Origin: Dastarcus helophoroides
Taxonomy: Eukaryota > Arthropoda > Insecta > Coleoptera > Bothrideridae
Direction of reading: 5' to 3'
DNA: 64,000 bases
NCBI GenBank assembly: GCA_028583605.1
Contig: CM053329.1
Coordinates: 33,070,992-33,134,991, forward strand
Positions within the stretch are counted from its first letter, which is position 1, and the number at the start of each line of letters is the position of its first letter. This document shows positions 36,201-47,299 of the stretch, in pieces. Under the pieces are notes generated by a model that did no database searches, was not told where the DNA came from, and was given only the letters and a program-made list of their open reading frames with translations. A program made the position numbers and the translations under genes.

Positions 36201-36876
36201 TCTTCCATTCCGCTTCAAACCATCACTAATCAACAATTTAATGAAAGAAGCCTACTTTCTCATAACCGAATATAAACTATTACTCGCAGTTGACCTATTT
36301 CGAGAAGTAATACAAATGCTGACATTATCTGCCCCTTCCTGCTTTCAAGAAATGAATGAATGCCATCAACTTCTCAGGACATCATCCGAGTATATATTAG
36401 CATTACAGATAGAAATATTACGCAATTCAATTTCATCCCCCCAACAGAACAAAAGGCGTATTTGCGAGTTAGCAATTTATTTCGCTAATCGCGATCTTCT
36501 TCCTTGTCATAAGTTATTCGCTTTGAAGACGGCCATGAAAGTGTGTTTCAAATTGGGGAGTTATCAAACTGCGAGAAAATTCGCCGAGCGGATATTAAAA
36601 ATGGACAAATCTGAGGACGATTTAGTGGCGCAGAAAATTCTGACTGCTTGTCAGAACTTTCCGACTGACGATGTAGAGTTGGATTATGATGGGATGGTTT
36701 CGTCGCCTGTATGTGGTTATTCCTTTATTGTTGTTCCTGAAGGTTACCGTAGAGTCGAATGCCCACTTTGCGAAACTGTATACGTTTCCAAGTATAAGGG
36801 AATGGTGTGCAATATTTGTGATGTTGCTGAAATTGGTCGCGATGCTATACAGGTTCCCAAAATCGAAAACTGTTAA
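33211..36876 (+). CDS. Diverged alpha-COP (coatomer subunit alpha) paralogue, two exons
   Basis: Exon 1 is 33211-33964 and exon 2 is 34298-36876; joined they give 1110 codons plus a stop. Alpha-COP is a coat subunit of COPI vesicles (Golgi to ER) whose N-terminal propeller binds dilysine cargo tails. The protein starts MLIKFEIKCTKVRGLCFH like the family, with WD40 repeats to about residue 320 ('FVSGGHDKLVKVWNY', 'SASDDQTIIIWNWQSR', 'LLLSTSEDKTLRVWD', 'NLFAAGHDNGMFIFKLERER'), the coatomer WD-associated region ('MREKGYSDLALEFVKDPKIR') and the C-terminal domain ending with CPLC and CNIC pairs that could bind zinc. The acidic linker after 'LDTNWP' (residues 776-781) is replaced by about 60 non-acidic residues, and the usual final QFR-type tail is missing. 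The start ATG has a good context (CAAAATG). The open frame despite wide divergence suggests a constrained paralogue rather than a pseudogene. Confidence 0.88.
33965..34297 (+). other. Intron of the alpha-COP-like gene (333 bp, phase 1)
   Basis: The donor ACAG|GTAGTTTG and the acceptor TTTGTCAATTCCAG|ATATCG join the two frames exactly, giving '..GHYSNIT-D-IVFHAKKELLLS', which matches the conserved alpha-COP order (GHYNN..VFHP..E.ILS.SEDK). Without splicing the frame would stop at about 34009. The intron contains a decayed F2 repeat. Confidence 0.85.
34116..34205 (+). repeat. F2 relic in the alpha-COP-like intron
   Basis: The stretch from GTTGAGTATGTCC through 'ATCGAAACCAATC' and 'CCCAAACC' to 'GAATCTAATAAATG' aligns along its length with the right arm of the F2 foldback at 47186-47270. 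The hammerhead core has decayed (CUGACGA is no longer readable), but GAAACC and the GAATCTAATAAATG block persist. Confidence 0.65.
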
Positions 36877-37106
36877 GACTTTTATGATTTATGCTTAAAA
36901 ATATTTTATCTTTTTTTAAATGAACCATTTTGTTTGAAGTATTATAGATTTTGAATAAGTTTATTTCAATGTCATACATAAGATTAAGATTTCTCAGAGT
37001 TAACGATTTTGATAAGAAATCTCTTTTGGGTTAATTAATACTCGTCAAGCTGCTAAGTGTTTCTATATTCCTCTCGAGTAAGATAACCATTAAACTAAAG
37101 TATCAA

Positions 37107-37112
37107 AATAAA
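37107..37112 (+). promoter_or_regulatory. Candidate polyadenylation signal AATAAA
   Basis: An AATAAA hexamer about 230 bp after the stop codon of the alpha-COP-like gene. It is plausible as the end of the 3' UTR, but AT-rich DNA produces such hexamers by chance. Confidence 0.4.
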
Positions 37113-37119
37113 ATATGAT

Positions 37120-38385
37120 TGCCGAAGTAGTTTGATAGCGACTGCTTTTATCGGTTGATTTCCGTTAAACTTTATTCAGCATTTTCATAAATTATTTAAA
37201 AAGCAAATCATTACCAACTCACTTTAAAAAAGCCCCCTACAGCCAAACTGAAAAAGAATGTTGATTATTTCTTAATTTGGTTATTAGGGACGTTACCCAT
37301 CTATTTAATAATAATAATAATATATTTAATAATCATTTTCTGCTTTCTGCGTGGTTGTGATTTCAAAATATCTTCCTTTTTATAAGTTTATATCGTTTCT
37401 TACTTATTTTTTAATTTCTAAGGGAAGTTGTTACCATCGTTGTATTGCGCGGTTTTCTCGACTTCACTTCATCCTCGTTCAAAAGTTAAACCTTCTCTAT
37501 GCTGAGAATGAATTAAATAATATTATGTTCAATATTAAACTACGGTGTAGACGGATTGTTATCAGTCTCCTCTCTACTTATTCCATAGTTTTATCGTACA
37601 AAAGAATCAATGGTTTCTATTTTTAAAGAAAGAGATTGTAATCATAGTTCCTTTATTTTTAGTTATCATATTTTAAAGAAAAATAGTTTTGTTCCCAACT
37701 GAAAAATATATTTCTTGTACAGCGAATACAAATCAAATAAATTGCCAATATTTTCTGACCCCTCACTTGAAGTAAATCGAGTAATAAGTAGGCTCTTGAA
37801 ACCAAATAAAATCAGATCAGTGTTTTACTGAAAAAAAAAAAAAAAACGTACAAGCACTAATACCTCCTCTCTCGTAATTAATAAATCTAAGTCTTTCATT
37901 TTTTTGATTGACGTTATTATTTTTACGTCATAGAATATTTGTTTTAGTTAGTTTAAAATTTATTGCCTTAATTTTTATTTATGTGTTTCGTTTTTTCAGT
38001 ATTTTTAGTTATATATTTTTAGCTGTAAGAAAATCTTATAATAGTTAATTCAAAAAATTTGTCCTAAATTAAACGCTGTTTGTTATGTAAAAATACGACC
38101 TATTTTTTTATTTTTTATACAACATTTATCGCCGTTGTATCAAATAGGGTTTAATTAACTTCTAGTACGCACTTTACATAGATAAGCCAACTACTTTCAA
38201 TGCTGCAAGTGTTAATAATAATGTTCCATTAGCGCTATCAAATTTTCAATATAATATCCTAATATATTGCGATATTAAATGTGATTTTCCGATTCAATTA
38301 TTCTGTAACAAACACTTATCAATAGACGACAAAAAAAAAAAGAATTTGTGTCATCTACTAAATTTTCAGGTATATTACTTTATAA
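37120..38385. other. Unassigned intergenic DNA
   Basis: No gene is supported. It includes an A homopolymer at about 37831-37846 and an ATA-rich stretch near 37308-37330. Confidence 0.35.
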
Positions 38386-38389
38386 TTTA

Positions 38390-39475
38390 ATTCGATTTGT
38401 ATGTCCAAATTCCTTCTTCTTTTTCTCAAAATTTCTATTGGTTCAAGAACAAAGTGGAAAATGTAATGAAGAAGTAAACAATTTGCTTGAAAAAACATTT
38501 CGTCATAAAAATCGAAATATCAAGGTTAAAATTAAAATTCGGAAAACTTAAATTTTCACAAAAAATTCCAGATCCTTTTTTGGTTATATTCTTAAAATTT
38601 TGAAGTTCAAATTGGAAATTTTGCCTTTTCCACAAAATTTTCAAAATTTGACTTTAAAATTCAATTTTCGACATTAAGATTTGTGGAATTTTGATATGTT
38701 TCCTAAAATTTCGATTTCTAGCGTGAGAACTTATCTGAAAATTTTTGTTATTCTTAAAACCATTATTGCTTAAAATTGCAACTCTTATCATAATATTTTA
38801 ATACTTCTCTTGAAATTTCGTGTTAAAACTTGATTTATTTTTAAAATTTTGAATTTTTTCGCAATTTAAACTTTTTTTCTCAGAATTCGTAATTTTAATA
38901 TTTGGATTTTAAAAACTGTTTAAGAAACAGTCGCGCTTGAATTTAAAATATTAATTTTGTTCTTAGAATTCCGGCTTTAGTCTCAAAATATGGAGTTGTT
39001 CTTAGAAATTTTGACTTTTTGTCGACATTTTTATTTTATCCTAAAAATTTCGTATTAAATTCGATTTTACTTTTTGAAACATTTTGGATTTTCTAGCAAT
39101 CTGGACTTTTTTTCTCAAAGTTCAATAAACCGTTCACAGGTTTTTATGATAATACCGAATCTGAATTTGCTTGCTCTTTTTCCTAAAATTTTGGCTTTAA
39201 ATTCAAAACCTGGATTTTTTTTTAGAAATACTGACTTTTGCTTAAAAATTCAATTGAAGGCAAAACATTTAATTTTAAAATTTGCTTTTTTAAATAAATT
39301 TCACATTTATGTGGTTGTCTGAACTTTTTCCTTAGAGTTCGAGCTTTAAGCTTGAAATTATTTTACCCAAAAATTGAAGACATACTTGTTTTTAAAATTG
39401 TTTTTCCAAATGGCGACTCTTGTGGGAAACTTCTTGACTCAAAAAATGTCCCTTAAGTTTCGATTTTAAAATCAA
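38390..39475. repeat. AT-rich phrase block (T-rich orientation)
   Basis: Recurrent 'AAATTTCG', 'TTTTAAAATTTTGA' and 'CTTTTTCTCAAAATT' phrases as at 1-1020. No coding. Confidence 0.5.
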
Positions 39476-39477
39476 CA

Positions 39478-42190
39478 TGAAACAGCAGCCAAGGGAATAT
39501 CAATACTTATAAAAAATAAATGGAAGAAATACATGCAAGGTTACCAGCAGATAAAAGAAAGAATATTACAAATGAAAATGAAAATATATGGACAGCCAAT
39601 AACAATAGTTGGAATATATGCAATGCACAACAATGCAACCCAAATAGAGAAAGAATATTTTTTTGATACAGTGAGGAATATACTGGGCAATATAAAAAAA
39701 AGAAGATATTTTATTGATCGGAGATTTTAGTAGCCATGTAGGAAAGCAAGACGAAGACATAGTAGGACGATTCGGAGAAAATTAAATAGAAAATGACAAT
39801 GGAAATAGGCCATTGGAAATATGTCGAGAACATGAATTGATAATACCCAACTAAATTTTAGCATAAAGAGATTTATAGGTATATTTGGGAAGAACCAAAT
39901 AGAAATCGAAAATCGATCATTGACCTAATCATAGAAGGGAAAGCTAACAAAACTATAACCCAAAATGTAAGAGTATACAGACAGGCAGAATGTGCAAGTA
40001 ACCATCATATAGTATTGGAGAAATTTATATACACAAGAAGATACCAAAACGACAATATCTCAGAAGATGAAGGCTTGGAAGAACTTAACAATGAAAGGCA
40101 CAGAGTAGACTATTTACTACAATTTAGTATTTGAGCACTGTATCTAAATAGGACTACAGAACAAATTAGAAGTGAGAGAAGAATGGACCCCAACAGAAAT
40201 GTACCAACATCTGAAGCAAGCAAAAACGGAAGCCGCAAAAGAAGCACCTGATACCGAAACAACGCAAAAATAAGTATATAGAAAAATTGAACGAAGAATT
40301 AGAAGATATGACAAAAACAAAAAAGATGTCCTCTCAGAAATGGCTAAAAGACAAAACAACAGAAACAAGAAAATCATATATTACCCTCAGACAGCAGGGC
40401 AAACAAAGAATAATACTATAGAAAAACGAATATTGGGAAAGAATGTGTAAAGATATAGACAACACAATTAATTATAACAAATCAACAGGAAGCTTGGAAA
40501 AAAAGAAAAAAAAACATTAGAAACAATAATAAACATGAAAATATGGTACAAATTGTTAGGGAATAAAAGGTACACTACTCAACGCTCCTGGAGGAATCTA
40601 GGCTAGAATATGAAAAACAAGAAAAGGAGACAGCAATAATGGGTGAAACTAAAATAAAAGAAGACGATATAAACAAGACTCTAAAAAAGGCACAAACAAT
40701 AAGGCATCCGGACCAAGAAATATAAAAATGGAATTATTGAAATATGGAGGAAGAATGGTCATACCTTACATCCAAGCGTTGTTTAACAAAATTGAAAGAG
40801 CAGACGAAATTCCAAGAGTCTGGAACTTGTCATCTCCATATATAAGAAAGGAAACAAAAATTAACAAATAATTTTAGAGGAATTAGTGTCATCCCGTCAA
40901 TCGCAAGACTCTTTACCACAATAATAAAAGATAAAATGGAAGAGCACATAAATGACTTGAGCTAAGGACAATCAGGATTCCGCAAAAGCAGATCATGCCT
41001 AGATAATATGTTTATCATGAGGCAAGTCATGGAAAAGAACAAAGTCAAGAATATTGAGACACATATGACGCTTGAGATTTAGAAAAAGTGTGCCCAGAAA
41101 ACAACTACGGATGGTTAAGAGAAGAAAAATTGATAAATATAAAACAAAGATTATACAGAGACACAAAAGTACAAATAAAAATAGGCCAACAAACTGACGA
41201 AACCAATAAACATAACGAAAGCTCTGAAGCAAGAATGCGGTCTCACCCACACTCTTTAATATATTTAGGGAACAGGCTCTACAGAGGTGGTATAAAAAAT
41301 GCGGAAGGATGGGCATACCGATACAAGGAAATATACCTATTACATATATTGGTTCGCGGACGACCAAGTTATTTTTGCACAAGAAAAAGAGGGCATGGAA
41401 TATAGATAGGGAAATTTGAAAAAAGAATATGAATAATGAGGACTTAAAATAAACACGAGCAAAACCGAATACCTTTATGTATTGAGCAAGAGGTTGCAGA
41501 TCTTAATCTAGAGAACGAAACTGTCACCAGCTGTCAAATCTTTAGATATCTTAGGCAGCACACCGACATGGTACCTTGTTTAAGACACATAGAAACAAAA
41601 ATAGCACTATGAAGGCAAGCTACAAGAGCACTTTACGAATTGATATGGAACAACTTTCTTACTGAAGAGAACAAAAGAAGGATGTTTCAAAGCATAGTAC
41701 AAAATATTAATCTATATGGGGCAAAAGTATGGCCAGTAACAAATACAATAAGGAATAAAATGAGACCAGCAGTTAAATTAGACTTTAGGAGGCGGTACCT
41801 ACAAATAACAAGAAGGGACCAAGTAAGAACTGAAGAAACATGGCAACGAATGGAAGTAAAATGTTTAATAACAAGAATGCTAGAAAACAGAGCACTACAG
41901 TGGGACGGGTACGTCCAAAGAATGCCGGAACACAGATGGACAAAACGAGTATTGGAATGGGAACCGCCAGGGAGAAGACGGAGAGGACAACCGGCATTAA
42001 GATGGGACACCTATATTAGATATGCAATGGTAGATAGAGATTTGAAAGCAGGGGACTGGAATGTGAGGGAGCTATGGAGGGAAAAAACGGCGAACCCATA
42101 ACGAAAAAAAGCAAAAGTAGAAGAAGAAGAAGGAGAAGAAGTAGAAAAAGAAGAAGAAGAAGAAGAACGAATGTAGAAGAAGAATAGAGA
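39478..42190 (+). mobile_element. LINE-B: decayed non-LTR retrotransposon with (GAA)n 3' end
   Basis: Endonuclease remnants read 'AKGISILIKNKWKKYMQGYQ', 'IYGQPITIVGIYAMHNNATQ', '(I)GDFSSHVGKQDEDIVGRFGE' and 'ENDNGNRPLEICREHELI'. RT remnants follow ('KASGPRNIKMELLKYGG', about 40710). An intact C-terminal frame at 41640-42101 has 'MLENRALQWDGYVQRMPEHR', then 'EWEPPGRRRRGQPALRW' and 'MVDRDLKAGDWNVRELWR'. That tail (RRL.W.GHV.RM...PGRRRRGRP..RW) is common to several insect LINE clades; the clade was not resolved. The element ends in a GAA microsatellite at 42118-42185. Stops and frameshifts are abundant. Confidence 0.8.
42118..42185. repeat. (GAA)n microsatellite
   Basis: Imperfect GAAGAAGAA run forming the 3' terminus of LINE-B. 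The next LINE begins directly after it. Confidence 0.85.
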
Positions 42191-42333
42191 ACTGTTCTCT
42201 CAAAAGGATTACGTCTGGTCATCTTACCTTGAGGTGTGTACTGCCACCAACCAAATAGTAGCTTAACTACCAACAATTGACCCATTGACCTTTGGCAGAA
42301 ACTTTCACTCTGAGAAAGTCACCAAAAAAAGAA

Positions 42334-43476
42334 ATGACAACAAGGACCGAAAAGGACAAAGACCAGGCGGCGGAACTCGAGATAAAAAACTTTTATCAAG
42401 TTTTCGCCAACAACGACGAGGAAGAAGTAGCAATCACGGATTGCGAAACTTCCTCTAACATGGAAACCGAGACGGACAACGCAAGCGACAATCCGTTTAT
42501 TTCTCAGGAGAGAAAAAGAAAAAGGAAGAAGAGGTGCAGCGCAACAGCCAGTGACAGCGAGTCCTCAGAGACGGCGACTGTCAAGGAAATGAAAACCAAG
42601 AATAAGGAGAAAAAGCAAGAGAAGGCACAAAATAATGGGGTAATTCCACCCATTATCTTGAGGAAACAAGAAGATTGGGCAACTGTATCGAAGCTTATAA
42701 AGTTAAGCAAGTTTACAAAAGCCAAGGCGATCAGAGATAGCATAAAGGTCTTTTCTGCTCGCGAAGAAGATTACCTTGGCTTGGTGAGAATGTTAAACGA
42801 GAGGAAAGTCTCGTATCATACATTCTCGCTTCCCGAAAAGAGAAACTTAAAGGTGGTTATTAGAGGAATAGCCACATCCCTCAGAGAAGAACAAGTCAAG
42901 AAAGATTTACTGAAGCAAGGATTTAACTCCCTAAAAGTGTCGAGAATGCACAAAAGGGACAAGCAATAGACAATTATGCCTCTTCTCTTCGTAGAAGTTA
43001 AAAGGGAAGAAAAAAAGATCTTTGACTTGGAAAGTTTCTGTGGAAATCACAGTTGAAGCCTTAAGAAACAGAAAAGATTCCGACAGTGCTACAATTGTCA
43101 GCAATTTGGGCACAGTCAGAGAAACTGTCCACTCTGCGTTATCTGCGGACAGAAACACGATTCACGCAGCTGAGATCAACCCAAGTCGCAGCCGGTGAAA
43201 TGCGCTGGAGCTTACCCAGCGAGCTATCGCGGTTGTCACGCAGCACCAAAAATCAAGAACAGTAAGATTACTGTTCAAAAGAAGACAAGCAACGAAACAA
43301 GCGACGCAAGCGTAACAAAAGGACCACTAAAACAGCAGGTCACGGAAGACAAAAGCTCCGCCATCAAGCTGAAAGGACCTCTAAAACCGACAAAAAAGGT
43401 CAAAAAAGAGGAACCGAAGAGGAAGACAAAGAAAAGCGGAAAACGGATAAAAGCGCCAGAAAGAAAGCCGAAATGA
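42334..43476 (+). pseudogene. Jockey-type ORF1 (gag-like) with frameshifts
   Basis: Begins MTTRTEKDKDQAAELEIKNF at the first ATG, with a basic, serine-rich N-terminus ('SQERKRKRKKRCSATASD'). The middle 'SLPEKRNLKVVIRGIATSL' is the typical PRE_C2HC-like RNA-binding region. The frame stops at 42969. Two knuckles follow in shifted frames: 'CYNCQQFGHSQRNCPLC' (43091-43140) and 'KCAGAYPASYRGCHAAP' (43198-43248; first Cys pair partly lost). A lysine-rich tail to 43476 ends the ORF. It would coat the element RNA; this copy cannot make the whole protein. Confidence 0.8.
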
Positions 43477-43486
43477 GCATTATCTT

Positions 43487-46255
43487 ATGCGAGATGATAA
43501 ACAATTTAACAGTGCAGGAGCGACACCAAGTGAAGTGAAAGACTTCATGGAGAGGGCGCAAAAACTATTGAACTTAGTCGGATTAAAAACGGCTATTACT
43601 CAACAAAAAATGAAACCCAGCTGCCTGACAGTGGTAGCCTACAACAGCGGCGGGATTACGAATAAGACATTAGAATTAAAGGAGTTTCTAATAGAGCACA
43701 ATGGTGACGTGTTTCTACTAAGCGAAACTAAACTGAATGGAAAGCGACAAGATGAAAATATCAAATTATGCAATCTATAGAGCAGATAGAAATACAAGAG
43801 GAGGAGGAACAGCAATTCTAGTTAAAAGAAACCTAGATCACTATAATCCAGAGCAGCCGAAAACAAGTCACTTAGAGTATAATATGGTGACAATTAGAAT
43901 GTAAGATAATAAAGAAATTAGAATAGCATCAGGATACATTCCACCGAATAAAGAAGTTCTTGAAGAATATTTTGAAAAAAAAAATTCATTGCAGACGAAG
44001 AAACGTTAATTGCAGGAGATTTTAACGCGAAACATCCGCAATGGAATTGCAGAACGAGGAATACCAAAGGCACAGCGCTGGAAAGATATGTCACTGAAAT
44101 GACATAGGTGTTTTGGCTCCCAGAGAACCAACACATTACGACCATGTAGGACGTCCTGACATACTGGATATAGAAATTTTTAGGAATATAACCAGAAATA
44201 TAGAAATATATACAAAGTCTGAATTAAGTTCAGATCATAACCCGATATATATATACACAAATAGGAGAAGAAGGCTTATTGGAAGAACAACAGTTGGTTA
44301 AAAGAACTGACTGGCTAAGATACAAAAGGCATCTGGAGGAAAATCCTGACAATAATGGAGGAGATTTCAAATGACAACGAATTAGAAAGAAGCGTCAGAA
44401 AGATACAAGAAAATATTCTAAATGCCATCAGATGTATGGGGAAAGACGGGATTATAGAAAAAATAATCGCTATATAAAAGAATTAGCAAGAGAGAAAAAC
44501 AAGCTAAAGAAGAAATATCACAGGACACTTGATCCTCGGGATAAAAGGAATATGAACAGAGCACAGACTGCATTGAGGCAGGCCTTAGAGCAGCAGAGAA
44601 ATGCAGAATGGAACAGAAAACTAGAAAAAGTGACAGTGCAAAATAATTCTCTCTGGCAATTACACAAAATCCTAAAAAGGGAAAAAACTCAAACTCCTTG
44701 TATGCACACCCCAAGGGGAACTGTGTATACTCCGGAAGAAAAAGCGGAAGCTCTGGCAAACCACTTGGAGGAACAATGCCAGTCTAGATGCAGAAATTAC
44801 AACGATAAACAAATAGCACAAGTAAACAGACTCCTGAGGCAAAAAGCAGAAGCAAATGAAGATGGAGACCCAATGAGAGAAACAAATGTGGAAGAAGTTA
44901 AGTCGACAATCAAGAATATGGCGAAGAAAAAAGCACCAGGAAAAGATCAAATCTAAAATCTGACCATAAAAAATCCCCCGGAAGCGGAAATTAAAAAAAT
45001 CAGGTAAATAACTCGATAATAGAAATGGAATATTTTCCCAGCATATGAAAATTCGCACAGGTAGTGATGATTTCAAAGCCGGGAAAAGACCCGGGTATCC
45101 ACAAAATCAAAGACCGATAAATCTTCTTCCAACCATAGGTAAAGTGGAAGAAAAAATAATCTGCTCAAGATTGCAAGAAGAATTAGAAAGATTAGAGGTA
45201 ATACCGGAAGAACAATTTGGATTTAAACCGGAACACAGTACCACACAACAGGCGTTGAGGTTGGTCGAAGAAGTCGCGCAAGGATTGAACGATAAACACT
45301 CCACGGGGTTGGTCTGTTTAGATGTTGCCAAAGCTTTTGACAAAGTTTGGCACAAAGGACTACTATATAAAATGCATAGAGCGAATATCAATTCCAAATT
45401 AACAAGGATAATACAATCCTACTTAAAGAATAGGAAATTCGAGGTAAAATTGGATGGAATAATAACAGAAGAAAGAAGAATAAGAGCTGAGATTCCACAA
45501 GGCTCGGTTCTAGGCCCCACTCTATTTAACATATATATGCATGACTTTCCCAAACTAAAGGAGTAAAGATAGCGCTGTATGCGGATGATACAGCGATTCT
45601 AGCAAGGCACACAAAACAAGAAATAATAGTTAGAAGATTGCAAGAAGCAATCAAATGGCGAAATGGTTTGAAAAATGGCGTATTGAAGTCAATGGAGACA
45701 AAAGTACGGCCACATATATGACAAGAAAAAGGACACAGCCAGAGAAAAATTTGAATATTTTCAATGAAGACATTCCCTGGACAGAAGAGGCAAAATATCT
45801 AGGAATAATCCTAGATAAAAAACTAACGTTCAGAAAACATATGGAACACGCTAAGAAGAAAGCAATGAAGGCAAGGACAAGAATTTATTCGCTTCTGTGC
45901 AGAAAAAGCCGTCTAAGTCTGAGAAATAAACGACTAATTTACGAAGCAGCTATATAACCTGTAATGACTTATGGTGCAGCGTGCTGAGGATATACAGCAA
46001 AATCTAATATGAATACACTACAAAAATTACAGAACACAACGCTAAAGATGATAGCCAACGCTTAATGGTTTGTAATTAACCGAAGAATTCATGAAGATTT
46101 ACAAATTGAAACGATAGAAGAAGCGGTAAAGAAAGTCGCAAGAAGAGAGTTCGATAGAGCCGAAATACACACAAGTCGACTACTCAGGGAAGACGTGGCT
46201 TATGAACCTCAAGATTATTCAAGATTCAAAAGCCCTAGGACGGTCTTAAGAAGAT
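43487..46255 (+). pseudogene. Jockey-type ORF2 (endonuclease and RT), decayed
   Basis: The endonuclease starts 'CLTVVAYNSGGITNKTLELK', then 'FLLSETKLNGK'. Frames are then lost and regained through 'RGGGTAILVKRNLDHY' and 'VGRPDILDIEIF'. The RT region reads 'EDKSTIKNMAKKKAPGKDQI'-type fingers, 'PINLLPTIGKVEEKIICSRL', 'VCLDVAKAFDKVWHKGLL', 'EIPQGSVLGPTLFNIYMHDF' and an intact 'ALYADDTAILAR' (about 45573). The thumb 'YLGIILDKKLTFRKHMEHAK' is in frame. The tail 'VMTYGAACWGYTAKSNMNTL' to 'RRFDRAE'-like sequence ends near 46255. At least six disruptions are present. Confidence 0.82.
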
Positions 46256-46636
46256 AAAGTAGTCTGCTAACCTCGGGTTTTAGTGTGGTTTCCCCGAGGG
46301 TAAGGTCAAATGGCTAGGAGGACGAAAGAAAAACAAGTCGCTCTACATGCGTATTGAGAGGATGTTCTCAGAAAGAGAGAAAAGGCAGAGAGTAAAATCT
46401 GCAGCATATAAGAGGCACACCTGGAAGGTCTAAATCTCAAGAGGGGCAAAATAGTAACTAGCGGTACAAGCAGATAAGTAAGATCTGAATCTCTAAAGAG
46501 GGAAGAGAGCAGCAATAAACAAGTGAGGTGTAAAAGTACTTAAACAGAACAGAGCGACAAAGGGGTAAGAGGAAAATATTCCTGACTCTATATGGAGATT
46601 GGAAAACAAAGACAAGGGAAAGTCCAAACACTTCAT

Positions 46637-46882
46637 TCTAATGCACATACCAATAGGTTTGAACATTTATTAAATTCATTAGAAGTCCTATTCTGCTTAC
46701 AGAACGATTGTTGGAATAATTCCACAGTTCCTTTCAAGGCAAATAGGTGACGTTATACTTAGACATCCCATAGACGAAGTCCATTGATTTCGAAGTGTAT
46801 ACTTGCTGAAATATTTGAGTTGAATACTCCAAGCTGGGACATCTTACAAGAACGAAACAGATTTTGGTTTGCAAGTAGAATG
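46637..46882. repeat. F2 foldback relic
   Basis: The left end 'ATGCACATACCAATAGGTTT' and 'GAACATTTATTAAATTC' match the F2 outer arm. The right part (46819-46880: 'GTTGAATACTCCAAGCTGGG', 'CATCTTACAAGAACGAAACA', 'GATTTTGGTTTGCAA') matches the F2 right arm including its hammerhead region, with a damaged core (CUGGGAC for CUGACGA). It is an older copy than 47013-47291. Confidence 0.6.
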
Positions 46883-47064
46883 CAACCTAGACTACAAATT
46901 CATGCAGCCCTTCAGGCGTGTGAATCATAGGTAACTGAACTACCAACAGTTGAAACACTGCCATCTAGCGAAGCGGTTGCTCTCTAGGAAAGTTCTCAGA
47001 AGACAAGGATTATAATATGCACAGACCAATAGGTTTGAACATTTATTAGATTTGAAGTTTGGAA

Positions 47065-47107
47065 ACCAAATACCGGTTTCGATCTTGTTAGATCTCGTCA
47101 GTTTGGT
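47065..47107 (-). ncRNA. Hammerhead ribozyme motif, F2 left arm
   Basis: Read on the minus strand, every conserved element is present. Stem I is ACCAAA/UUUGGU (6 bp), followed by the core CUGACGA. Stem II is GAUCU/AGAUC (5 bp) with loop AACA, followed by GAAA. Stem III is the self-complementary ACC/GGU with no loop, and the cleavage-site residue is A17 before UUUGGU. This is a canonical type I layout with no extra nucleotide between CUGANGA and stem II. A loop-less palindromic stem III usually requires pairing of two copies for activity, as described for minimal hammerheads of retroelements. Confidence 0.82.
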
Positions 47108-47196
47108 ATACTATATCCAACTCGAATGCTAACAAACGTCTGTGAATGTTTTAGTACTTACTTGTCGAAACATTTGTTAGCATTCGAGTTGGATAT

Positions 47197-47239
47197 ACCA
47201 AACTGACGAGATCTAACAAGAGCGAAACCGGTATTTGGT
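47197..47239 (+). ncRNA. Hammerhead ribozyme motif, F2 right arm
   Basis: Mirror copy of the motif at 47065-47107. ACCAAA/UUUGGU stem I, CUGACGA, GAAA, ACC/GGU and A17 are all kept. Stem II reads GAUCU/AGAGC, with one mismatch (A opposite G) relative to the left arm. Confidence 0.75.
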
Positions 47240-47299
47240 TTCCAAACTTCGAATCTAATAAATGTTCAAACCTATTGGTCTGTGCATATTAGATTTTGG

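Larger units (their letters stand above)
42190..46260 (+). mobile_element. Jockey-clade LINE, near full-length but inactivated
   Basis: A short 5' leader (42190-42333) is followed by a gag-like ORF1 with zinc knuckles and an ORF2 with endonuclease, RT and C-terminal tail. The order, and the ORF1 PRE_C2HC-like region plus CCHC knuckles, are characteristic of Jockey-type LINEs. Both ORFs are broken. The element begins where the LINE-B microsatellite ends, so it either inserted there or was joined by deletion. The 3' boundary is uncertain: sequence to about 46560 may be untranslated region. Confidence 0.85.
47013..47291. mobile_element. F2 foldback element with hammerhead motifs in both arms
   Basis: 47013-47136 and 47171-47291 are near-perfect reverse complements. 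The outermost bases are TAATATGCACAGACCAATAG, and the arms also share 'GTTTGGAAACCAAAT' and 'ACTCGAATGCTAACAAA'. The loop is about 35 nt. There is no open frame and no clear target duplication. Each arm carries one hammerhead motif, minus strand on the left and plus strand on the right, the same geometry as in the Penelope-like element at 49573-51533. Confidence 0.85.

Noticed and set aside
40144..40377. Membrane-protein-like minus-strand frame
   Set aside because: It is the antisense of A-rich LINE-B coding sequence, which yields hydrophobic peptides. No independent support.
42016..42285. Leucine-run minus-strand frame
   Set aside because: It is produced by the (GAA)n microsatellite read in reverse.
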